A stretch of 64,000 nt of DNA from Proteiniphilum saccharofermentans (lineage in GTDB: Bacteria; Bacteroidota; Bacteroidia; Bacteroidales; Dysgonomonadaceae), in contig NZ_LT605205.1 of the NCBI RefSeq assembly GCF_900095135.1, positions 62,001-126,000 of the forward strand, read 5' to 3'. Positions 19,833-27,956 of the stretch are shown here, piece by piece (position 1 is the stretch's first letter; each line of letters opens with the position of its first letter). The position numbers were made by a program, and so were the translations under genes. The notes below the pieces were generated by a model. The model did no database searches. It saw only the letters and a program-made list of their open reading frames with translations, and was not told the origin of the DNA.

Positions 19833-21065
19833 TTATCCGAAAAAGAGATAGGCCACAAAAATGGCGGCAATAATACCTGCCAAATCGGCCAAAAGCGCAT
19901 AGGGAACGGTATAGCGGGAATTTTTGATGTTCACCGCACCATAATAAACAGCCACGATATAGAAGGTGGTGTCGGTAGCCCCCTGAAGTACGGAGGATAA
20001 TCTGCCGGCAAACGAGTCGGCTCCGAATGTCTGCATGGCATCGATCATCATTCCCCTGGCACCGCTACCGCTCAGCGGTTTCATCAATGCGGTGGGCATA
20101 CCATCCACCCAGCGGGTATCGAGGCCTGTCAGCGCTACCATATCCCGCAGCCCTTCCATCAGGAAATCCATCGCTCCCGAAGCACGGAAGACCCCAATCC
20201 CTACCAGTATAGCGATAAGGAAAGGAATAATGGTGACAGCAGTCTTAAAACCCTCTTTTGCCCCGTCGATAAACGCATCAAAGATATTTATTTTACGGCG
20301 TAGTGCCTTTACAATGAAAAGTACGATAATAGTGAAGAGAAAGATATTTGCAGCAAGACCCGAGACAATATTGATCTGTTCCTGCGACATCGACCGGAAG
20401 AGAATTATCGTGCCGATGATAAGTATTGCTATGCTCAATACAAAACCCATGATCGCCTTGTTGAAGATATTGATACGCTGTTTCAGACAGACGGCAATCA
20501 TGCCGATCACGGTAGAGGAAAAGGTAGCGATCATAATCGGGACGAAGATGTCGGCAGGGTTGGCAGCACCCAACTGTGCACGATAAACCATAATAGTGAC
20601 GGGAATCAATGTCAAACCCGATGCATTCAGGATTAGGAACATGATCATGGGATTGGAGGCTTCCTCTTTTCTCAGGTTAATCTCCTGCAGTTCCTGCATC
20701 GCTTTCAACCCGAACGGTGTAGCTGCATTGTCAAGGCCCAGCATATTGGCAGAGAGGTTCATCAGGATGGAGCCCGAAGCAGGATGATTCTTGGGTATAT
20801 CGGGAAAAAGCCGGGAAAAAAGGGGGGCGACAGCCCTCGAAAAGAGCTCTATCATGCCTCCCCGTTCACCTATCTTCATCACCCCCAGCCAGAGTGACAG
20901 CACCCCCGTCAATCCCAGAGAAATTTCAAAACCGGTTCTGGCGGACTCATAAGTAGAATTCATGATCTCGGTAAAGACATTTACATCTCCAAAGAAAACC
21001 AGCTTTACCAAAGCCACCACGAAAGCGATCAGAAAAAAAGCAATCCAAATATAATTCAATACCAT
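19833..21065 (-). CDS. Nucleoside-recognition (SpmA/SpmB-like) membrane protein
   Basis: About 410 residues with ten or so hydrophobic segments, started at MVLNYIWIAFFLIAF rather than at the longer frame. It consists of two Gate/nucleoside-recognition domains in tandem, corresponding to the spore maturation proteins SpmA and SpmB fused into one chain. The first half has the conserved MNLSANMLGLDNAATPFGLKAM (quoted in part) and the second VDGMPTALMKPLSGSGARGMM. This fusion is common in Bacteroidetes, which do not sporulate. The role is unknown; transport of a nucleoside-like or peptidoglycan-related solute has been suggested for the superfamily. It is co-directional with ybeY. Confidence 0.88.
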   Translation of the reverse strand: MVLNYIWIAFFLIAFVVALVKLVFFGDVNVFTEIMNSTYESARTGFEISLGLTGVLSLWLGVMKIGERGGMIELFSRAVAPLFSRLFPDIPKNHPASGSILMNLSANMLGLDNAATPFGLKAMQELQEINLRKEEASNPMIMFLILNASGLTLIPVTIMVYRAQLGAANPADIFVPIMIATFSSTVIGMIAVCLKQRINIFNKAIMGFVLSIAILIIGTIILFRSMSQEQINIVSGLAANIFLFTIIVLFIVKALRRKINIFDAFIDGAKEGFKTAVTIIPFLIAILVGIGVFRASGAMDFLMEGLRDMVALTGLDTRWVDGMPTALMKPLSGSGARGMMIDAMQTFGADSFAGRLSSVLQGATDTTFYIVAVYYGAVNIKNSRYTVPYALLADLAGIIAAIFVAYLFFG

Positions 21066-21181
21066 ATTCTGCGGGAATCTGAGATTAGACGGACATTTAA
21101 CGGACAAAGATTCACCAAAGATACAATTTATGACTATTTATCAAAAAGAAAACAATATAATTTCTAACTTTAAGGCAGGTT

Positions 21182-21297
21182 AATGTGCCAATGAGAATAA
21201 TGTGCCAAACAACGTTCAACGGAGCAAATCGTGGTTAATATGCCAATGAATTTGGATGGCACAATGATTTAATAATTTAATTGGCACATTGGCATAT
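21182..21297. repeat. Direct and inverted copies of AATGTGCCAA
   Basis: AATGTGCCAA occurs at 21182-21191 and 21199-21208 and inverted at 21281-21290. ATATGCCAATG (21238-21248) is inverted at 21287-21297. The cluster fills the divergent gap between the nucleoside-recognition gene and the helix-hairpin-helix gene. Confidence 0.6.
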
Positions 21298-21322
21298 TGA
21301 TTAATTAGCACGTTAGAAAGAC

Positions 21323-22117
21323 ATGCGCTGGAAAGATTTTCTATATTTTCAGAGAGGTTCAAAGACAGCAGTCATCCTGTTGCTTATTCTTATTGTGTTA
21401 ACCTTTATTTTGAATGCACTTCTCAGCTACAAGAACTCGTCGGATGTTATCCTGATGCAGAATGATTCGCTGGTTCGGGAATTTGAAGAATTTCGGCGTA
21501 CATTAAAGGTAAGGGAACCTTCCGCCGTTACTGTTCCAGAAGAGAGAGAGGCTCCAATGGAGCGGAAAAGTGCTGCAGAGCGTTCGTCGGACAAGGGTGG
21601 TTCTGCAAATAAGAGCATCTCCCGTCAAGGTGAGAAGAATGCTACAGAAAGGTATTCCTCACGAAGCAGTGACATATCATCCTTCCGTGCTGCTTATCCG
21701 TCTATGGAGAAACTTTCCGAAGGGGAAACTATTTCCCTGAACAAAGCCGATACGTCCGAATGGAAGAAAGTGCCCGGTATCGGTAGTGTGTATGCTTCCC
21801 GTATTGTGAAGTACCGCGACTTGCTGGGCGGATTTGTATATGTTGAGCAACTATTGGAAGTGTACGGTATTGATCAGGAACTTTTCTCCCGCATAGCTGT
21901 TTATATTGAACCTGATGGCAATTTCCGCAGGATCCAGGTTAATCAATCAGATTTCAAGGAATTATTGCGTCATCCCTACCTGAATTACAAACAGGTACAA
22001 GCGATCATGAGCATTCGCCGGAGAAAAGGTAATATCACCTCTATTCGTGAACTCTCCATCCTCGATGAGTTTACACCGGATGACATCCTTCGTCTTGAAC
22101 CCTATTTGGAATTCTGA
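21323..22117 (+). CDS. Membrane-anchored helix-hairpin-helix (ComEA-like) protein
   Basis: A 264-residue protein with one N-terminal membrane helix (TAVILLLILIVLTFILNALL). A charged, low-complexity linker covers residues ~50-130. Two helix-hairpin-helix DNA-binding modules follow: ISLNKADTSEWKKVPGIGSVYASRIVKYR near 140 (quoted around its GIGxxxAxxI core) and a degenerate second one near 210-260. ComEA-type proteins hold double-stranded DNA in the periplasm during uptake, and the Bacteroidetes versions commonly have this two-module arrangement. No other competence gene is nearby, so a DNA uptake role is inferred from the fold only. Confidence 0.82.
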   Translation: MRWKDFLYFQRGSKTAVILLLILIVLTFILNALLSYKNSSDVILMQNDSLVREFEEFRRTLKVREPSAVTVPEEREAPMERKSAAERSSDKGGSANKSISRQGEKNATERYSSRSSDISSFRAAYPSMEKLSEGETISLNKADTSEWKKVPGIGSVYASRIVKYRDLLGGFVYVEQLLEVYGIDQELFSRIAVYIEPDGNFRRIQVNQSDFKELLRHPYLNYKQVQAIMSIRRRKGNITSIRELSILDEFTPDDILRLEPYLEF

Positions 22118-22190
22118 TAATTGATATTTCTGTAGATTAATAAATTGAATAATTAAGCAAGTCTTGACTCTTGTATCTAATTTTTATCGT

Positions 22191-25100
22191 ATGAGACGAA
22201 CATCTCTCCTTTTTTTTTCTGTTATATGTGTGGCTCTTCTCCTGTTGTTAGCCGGTTGTAGTACAAAAAGCGGTAAAGAAATTGACCCGGAATTTGCCCG
22301 TTATATTTCAGCATTTACGTATGGAAATGTCTCTTCCGATGCATTTATCCAGATAGAACTTGTGCAGGAGATTCCTGCCGTGGAGTTGAATGCTGAAGTA
22401 AAAGATAAGTTATTTTCGTTTTCGCCCTCTTTGAAAGGACAAACTTTTTGGGTGAATGGGAACACCATCCGTTTTATGCCCGATGCGGGAGAGTTGGAGC
22501 CGGGAAAGGAATACCATATTGGCTTCCTTTTGGGAAAAGTGTTGGACGTGGAGGAGAAATTCCGACAATTTAACTTCTCCATCCGTGTAAATGAGCAAAG
22601 TTTTACTGCCGACCTGCTTCCCTTTTCACCGATGAGTATGTCCGACCTGACATGGAACAGGGTAGAAGTGACGATGAATCTGTCCAATCCTGTTTCGTCG
22701 GACGACGTTACCAGAATGTTCGATGTGAAAGGAGCGAAACAGAGCCATATACAGGTAAAGCCTGCTGGTGCCACTGCGTTTCACGTTTCGATAGATAGCC
22801 TGCAGCGGACGGATAAGCCGCAGCAATATGCGCTGACCATTGACGGGAAAGCAATTAATTCAAAGAAGAAGGTTGAATATACGATCGATATCCCCGCATT
22901 TTCGAAGGATCATTTTGAAGTGACGGATGTGCGTATGATGCAGGTTGCCGATCCTCATATCCGGCTGACTTTCAGTGATCCGGTTTCACAGACGCAGGAT
23001 CTGGAAGGATTGATCGTACCCTCCGGTGTGAAGAATTTCACTTACCGTATCGACAAGAATGTGATCAAGATATATCCTGAAACCCTGCCGAAAGGACAGA
23101 TGGAACTGCAGATCTATGAGGGTATTAAAAATAACTCCGGATTGAACCTTGACAAGAGTTATCTTTATCAATTGCAAGTGGACGATGATAAACCGCAGAT
23201 AAAATTCGAAAAGAGTGGAAATATCCTGCCCGATGCAGAACAACTATTATTACCATTCAGCGCTGTAAACCTTTGGGCGGTAGATGTGCAAGTGGTGAAA
23301 ATATACCGCAACAATCTCCTTTATTACCTGCAATCCTCTTCACTGAACAACAACCAGTCGGGTAGTGAGTTGCGTCGTTTCGGACGGTTGGTGATGAAGA
23401 AACGCATCCGTCTGGATAGGGATAAACAATTGGATCTTTCAAAATGGAACAATTTCACCATCGATCTTTCCCAGATGATCGGGAAAGATCCCGGTGCTCT
23501 CTATATGGTACAGCTCTCCATGCGGTCCGATTATTCGCTCTATCCCTGCGAAGGGATAAGGCCACAGTCTCCCGATGAAGCGATCATGAAACGTTTTTCC
23601 GATGACCAGCTATCTGAAGAGGATGAAGCGGTGTGGGATGAACCATACCCTTATTATTATGAACCGATCGACTGGAGCGGATATAAATGGGAAGAGCGGG
23701 ATGATCCTTGTAAGCCGACCTATTATATGCTTCAGGATCGCAGGATCCAAACAATGGTCATGGCATCCAATGTGGGAATCATTGCCAAAGCAGGGCAGGG
23801 GCATATCATGAGTGTGGCTGTGACTGATATACTCTCCACCGAGCCTCTCTCCGGAGCCGAAGTGACTATATACAACTATCAGATGCAGGTCATGGGTTCG
23901 GGTAAGACCGACCGCAAAGGCTTTGCTGAGATCGATTATAAGAAAGGGCGCCCGTTTGTCGTGACGGTAGCCAAAGGTAATGATACCGGCTATCTGGAAG
24001 TGGCAGACCAGGCGTCGTTATCGCTCAGCCGGTTCGATGTAAGCGGAAAAGAGATACAAAAAGGACTGAAAGGGTATGTCTATACCGAACGCGGCGTATG
24101 GCGCCCCGGTGATACCATCTTCGTATCGTTTATCCTTGAAGACAGAGAGAAAAAATTACCGGAAGGACACCCCGTGACCCTTGAGGTCTATACTCCCCGG
24201 GGGCAATTTTACCAAAGGCAGGTGAAGAGCGACGGCCTGAACGGGTTCTACACTTTCACCGTGCCGACAGATCCGGCTGCAGAGACCGGTGTCTGGCAGG
24301 GACAGGTAAAAGTGGGCGGTACCACTTTCCATAAGTCGCTTCGCATAGAAACCATCAAACCCAACCGGTTAAGGGTGCGTTTGGATACCGACTCCATTAT
24401 TGATGCGTCAAATGGCGTTATCTCGGGTACACTTACATCACAATGGCTGCACGGCGCACCTGCTTCGAACCTGAAAGCAGATGTAGACCTGACGCTCTAT
24501 GCATCTGATAACCCGTTCAAAGGATATGTCGGCTATTCGTTCAATAATCCGATAGTGAAATTCGAAACAAGTAAGACGAAAATATTCGAGGGAGTACTCA
24601 ATGCTTCCGGTGTGGCGGGAGTCAATGCCAAAGTCCCTGTAGCCGAAAATGCACCGGGAATGTTGCGCGGGAATATCCTTTCACGCGTGTACGAAACCGG
24701 TGGGGATATGAGTTTTTATGCCCAGACGGTCTTTTATTCGCCTTATAAAAGGTATGTAGGGGTAAAAGCACCTGACTTGCGTCCCGGCCAGTTCCTGGAG
24801 ACCGACAGCCCGGTCCCGTTCGATGTGGTTACGGTAGATGCTTATGGCAAGGCTGTTTCGGGAAATGTGGAATATACGGTTTATAAACTCAACTGGAGCT
24901 GGTGGTGGGACAGTACGCAGGAAGATCTGGGGTCTTACGTGAACAATACTGCCGCCAACATCGTGGCAAACGGAGATGTAACACTCACCAACGGAAAGGG
25001 TAAAATCGATTTTCAGGTGGATTATCCCGATTGGGGGCGCTACCTCCTTCTGGTGAAAGATAAAGAGGGTAAACATGCTACCGGGACGGTCTTTTATGTC

Positions 25101-27764
25101 GATTGGCCGTTATGGCGGGGACGCTCGGCCAAGAGTGACCCGGAAGGGCTGACCATGTTGGCATTCTCCACCGACAAACCGTCGTATGAAACCGGTGAGA
25201 AGGCAACGGTTATCATCCCGAAAAGTTCGGAAGGCCGCGTGCTCATCAGTATCGAAAACGGATCGGGAATCCTTCATCGGGAATGGGTGAAAACTTCCGG
25301 TGAGGAAGATACCAAATATGTGATAGAGGTCACTGAGAATATGGCGCCCAACTTCTATGTATTCGCCACCATGCTGCAACCACACGCGCAGACCGTGAAC
25401 GACCTGCCTATCCGGATGTATGGTGTGGTGAATGTGGGTGTGGAGAACAAGAATAGTATTCTGGAGCCGGTTATCCGTATGCCGGATATGCTTAAACCTG
25501 AAAAAGAGTTTACCATCTCGGTATCGGAAAAAACAAAAAAACCGATGACCTATACCCTGGCTATTGTGGATGAAGGTTTGCTCGATCTGACCGCTTTCAA
25601 GACACCCAATGCGTGGAGCGAATTTTATGCGCGTGAAGCCCTTGGCGTACGAACATGGGATCTGTTCGACCGTGTACTGGGAGCAAATACCGGTATGATG
25701 GGACCGTTGTTGAGTATCGGCGGTGATGAAGCATTGAGACCGTCGCGTGACAATGTGAACCGCTTTAAGCCGGTGGTGAAATTTATCGGGCCATTTGAAT
25801 TGAAAGGTGGTGAGACAAAATCGCATACGATCAGGCTTCCGCAATATATCGGGTCGGTACGGGTGATGGTGGTGGCCGGTGGAGACGGTGCCTATGGCAA
25901 CGCCGAGAAAACCGTGGAAGTGAAAAACGACCTGATGACGCTTTCCACACTTCCACGCATCATGGGGCCGGACGAAGAAGTATGGCTCCCTGTCAATGTT
26001 TTTGCTATGGGGAATAGCGTGAAAAATGTGCAGGTTTCCATTCAGACAAAAGGTTTACTTAAACCAACGGACGGGACAACCAAAAACGTGTCGTTTGACA
26101 AGCCGGGCGATAAAATTGTTTTCTTCAAACTTGCATCCGGTAAGGAGACCGGAGCTGAACAGGTGGAAATTAAAGCTACCGGTAATGGTATGTCATTCTC
26201 GGAGACCATTGATATCGCAGTCCGTAACCCGAATCCGCCTACCGTTATCACACAGGCAAAACTGATCGATCCGGGAGAATCGGTCACACTCGATATTCAA
26301 ACCGAGGGAGTGGAGCCTGATGATTGGGCTACCCTCGAACTCTCACGTCTGCCGAGTGTCAATTTCAGTCAGAATATGAATTATCTGCTTGAGTACCCTC
26401 ACGGATGTACCGAACAGATCACTTCGCAGGCTTTCCCGTTGCTCTATATCGAGGAGTTCACGGTGCTGAGAGAGGATGAAAAGAAGCAGATGACTGCGAA
26501 AGTGAATGAGGTGATCAGGATGCTTTCATCACGGCAATTGGCCGATGGCGGATTTATGTATTGGTATGGAGATAGTTACGCATCGGAATGGGCAACTACT
26601 TATGCAGGGCATTTTCTGATTGAGGCGAAAAACAAGGGATACGAGGTGCCGGAAACCGTGCTTTCACGATGGGCCCAGTTCCAGAGGAGGCTTGCGCAGA
26701 ATTGGCTACCTACCAATCCCAACCGAACTTATTACTCCGTTTCTATGATCGAACTGCAACAGGCGTATCGCCTTTACACCCTGGTGCTGAACGGAACTAC
26801 GGAGCTCGGTGCTATGAACCGTATGCGGGAACTGTCCGGTTTGTCGTTGCAGGCGCGTTGGCGGTTGGCTGCCGCGTATGCAATGGCAGGTAGAGTTGAT
26901 GTTGCCAATTCGTTGGTCTTCAATCTGCCCGATGAGGTCTCAGCGTACAGCTTCAACAATGATACCTATGGAACATCGGCGCGGGACAGGGCGATGATCC
27001 TGGAAACATACCTGCTGCTTGACAATGTGGAAAAAGCGATGTCAATAGCCCCCTCAGTGGCAGAATCGTTATCTTCCAGTTATATCACTACCCAGACCGC
27101 CGCGTTCGGACTGGTGGCAATGGCTAAACTCGCCGGACAAGTCGGTTCGGGTAATATCGATGTCGATTGGACATTGAATGGCAGGAATATGGAGAATGTG
27201 AATACGCCGAAAGCGATCCATCAGGTAGATATAAATCCGGACAAAAAACTTTCGGTAAATCTTACCAATAAGGGAGAAGGTAAGCTCTATACACGCCTTT
27301 CGGCCAGGACAATTCCACAGGTCGGTACAGATCAGGAACCGACGCAAGGGCGGTTTAGGATGTCGGTAAGGTATGTCGATCTGAACGGCAACCCGTTGAA
27401 TGTGGAATCGCTTCCGCAGGGAACGGAATTCACGGTAGTGGTAACCGTCCAGAACAGCGCCGAACAGGCCTTTACTGATCTGGCACTGACACAGGTGTTC
27501 CCGTCCGGTTGGGAAATTTTCAATGAACGGATGCTCGAAGCGGATGCGTCTGCTTCCGGCGGAGGATATAACTACCGCGATATTCGCGACGACCGCGTAC
27601 TGACCTATTTTAACCTTGGTGCAGGACAGACGAAGACATTCCGCGTGCGGTTGCAGGCAGCATACCGGGGTAATTATTATCTGCCGCCGGTATCGTGCCA
27701 GGCAATGTATGCACCGCACGAAGAGGCAAGAAACAGAGGTGCGTGGGTGAAGGTTGTAGAATAA
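22191..27764 (+). CDS. Alpha-2-macroglobulin family lipoprotein
   Basis: A 1857-residue lipoprotein, started at MRRTSLLFFSVICVA. The lipobox LLAGC places the acylated cysteine near residue 24. An N-terminal Ig-like region is followed by tandem macroglobulin (MG) domains, a bait region, the alpha-2-macroglobulin domain and a terpenoid-toroid thioester domain. The thioester motif is in YPHGCTEQITSQ near residue 1406, where Cys and Gln form the internal thioester; the usual bacterial form is CLEQ. These proteins are thought to trap invading proteases in the periplasm. Its partner penicillin-binding protein 1C lies directly downstream, as in E. coli yfhM-pbpC, supporting a joint role in envelope defence and repair. 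Confidence 0.93.
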   Translation: MRRTSLLFFSVICVALLLLLAGCSTKSGKEIDPEFARYISAFTYGNVSSDAFIQIELVQEIPAVELNAEVKDKLFSFSPSLKGQTFWVNGNTIRFMPDAGELEPGKEYHIGFLLGKVLDVEEKFRQFNFSIRVNEQSFTADLLPFSPMSMSDLTWNRVEVTMNLSNPVSSDDVTRMFDVKGAKQSHIQVKPAGATAFHVSIDSLQRTDKPQQYALTIDGKAINSKKKVEYTIDIPAFSKDHFEVTDVRMMQVADPHIRLTFSDPVSQTQDLEGLIVPSGVKNFTYRIDKNVIKIYPETLPKGQMELQIYEGIKNNSGLNLDKSYLYQLQVDDDKPQIKFEKSGNILPDAEQLLLPFSAVNLWAVDVQVVKIYRNNLLYYLQSSSLNNNQSGSELRRFGRLVMKKRIRLDRDKQLDLSKWNNFTIDLSQMIGKDPGALYMVQLSMRSDYSLYPCEGIRPQSPDEAIMKRFSDDQLSEEDEAVWDEPYPYYYEPIDWSGYKWEERDDPCKPTYYMLQDRRIQTMVMASNVGIIAKAGQGHIMSVAVTDILSTEPLSGAEVTIYNYQMQVMGSGKTDRKGFAEIDYKKGRPFVVTVAKGNDTGYLEVADQASLSLSRFDVSGKEIQKGLKGYVYTERGVWRPGDTIFVSFILEDREKKLPEGHPVTLEVYTPRGQFYQRQVKSDGLNGFYTFTVPTDPAAETGVWQGQVKVGGTTFHKSLRIETIKPNRLRVRLDTDSIIDASNGVISGTLTSQWLHGAPASNLKADVDLTLYASDNPFKGYVGYSFNNPIVKFETSKTKIFEGVLNASGVAGVNAKVPVAENAPGMLRGNILSRVYETGGDMSFYAQTVFYSPYKRYVGVKAPDLRPGQFLETDSPVPFDVVTVDAYGKAVSGNVEYTVYKLNWSWWWDSTQEDLGSYVNNTAANIVANGDVTLTNGKGKIDFQVDYPDWGRYLLLVKDKEGKHATGTVFYVDWPLWRGRSAKSDPEGLTMLAFSTDKPSYETGEKATVIIPKSSEGRVLISIENGSGILHREWVKTSGEEDTKYVIEVTENMAPNFYVFATMLQPHAQTVNDLPIRMYGVVNVGVENKNSILEPVIRMPDMLKPEKEFTISVSEKTKKPMTYTLAIVDEGLLDLTAFKTPNAWSEFYAREALGVRTWDLFDRVLGANTGMMGPLLSIGGDEALRPSRDNVNRFKPVVKFIGPFELKGGETKSHTIRLPQYIGSVRVMVVAGGDGAYGNAEKTVEVKNDLMTLSTLPRIMGPDEEVWLPVNVFAMGNSVKNVQVSIQTKGLLKPTDGTTKNVSFDKPGDKIVFFKLASGKETGAEQVEIKATGNGMSFSETIDIAVRNPNPPTVITQAKLIDPGESVTLDIQTEGVEPDDWATLELSRLPSVNFSQNMNYLLEYPHGCTEQITSQAFPLLYIEEFTVLREDEKKQMTAKVNEVIRMLSSRQLADGGFMYWYGDSYASEWATTYAGHFLIEAKNKGYEVPETVLSRWAQFQRRLAQNWLPTNPNRTYYSVSMIELQQAYRLYTLVLNGTTELGAMNRMRELSGLSLQARWRLAAAYAMAGRVDVANSLVFNLPDEVSAYSFNNDTYGTSARDRAMILETYLLLDNVEKAMSIAPSVAESLSSSYITTQTAAFGLVAMAKLAGQVGSGNIDVDWTLNGRNMENVNTPKAIHQVDINPDKKLSVNLTNKGEGKLYTRLSARTIPQVGTDQEPTQGRFRMSVRYVDLNGNPLNVESLPQGTEFTVVVTVQNSAEQAFTDLALTQVFPSGWEIFNERMLEADASASGGGYNYRDIRDDRVLTYFNLGAGQTKTFRVRLQAAYRGNYYLPPVSCQAMYAPHEEARNRGAWVKVVE

Positions 27765-27778
27765 GTAGATCGGGTGTA

Positions 27779-27930
27779 TGCAACTAAATCGTTCGACTGA
27801 CGATGTTTTGTGACCCATTTTTGCTCTCGATCGCTAAAAGAGTAGAAGTCGCTTGGCTAACTACTCTTTTAACGCTCTTCTTGAGCTATGGGTCCCCACA
27901 AAACATCTAAAGGTCTTCGCTTTAGTTGCA
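27779..27930. repeat. 152-bp nested imperfect palindrome upstream of pbpC
   Basis: Three pairs of arms share one centre near 27854: TGCAACTAAA (27779-27788) with TTTAGTTGCA (27921-27930); GATGTTTTGTGACCCAT (27802-27818) with ATGGGTCCCCACAAAACATC (27888-27907, 3-nt insertion); TAAAAGAGTAG (27835-27845) with CTACTCTTTTA (27861-27871). It resembles a small palindromic mobile repeat (MITE-like) more than a plain terminator. No transposase or target-site duplication is evident. Confidence 0.65.
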
Positions 27931-27956
27931 CATATCTATATGGGATAGAGAGTGAG

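Noticed and set aside
25110-25844. 244-residue minus-strand frame inside the alpha-2-macroglobulin gene
   Set aside because: Antisense shadow, rich in His and Arg as expected from reversed codons, with no domain.
27888-27956. Longer start for pbpC
   Set aside because: The extra 23 codons lie mostly in the right arm of a palindromic element and encode no membrane or family feature; the ATG at 27957 precedes the basic stretch and membrane helix.
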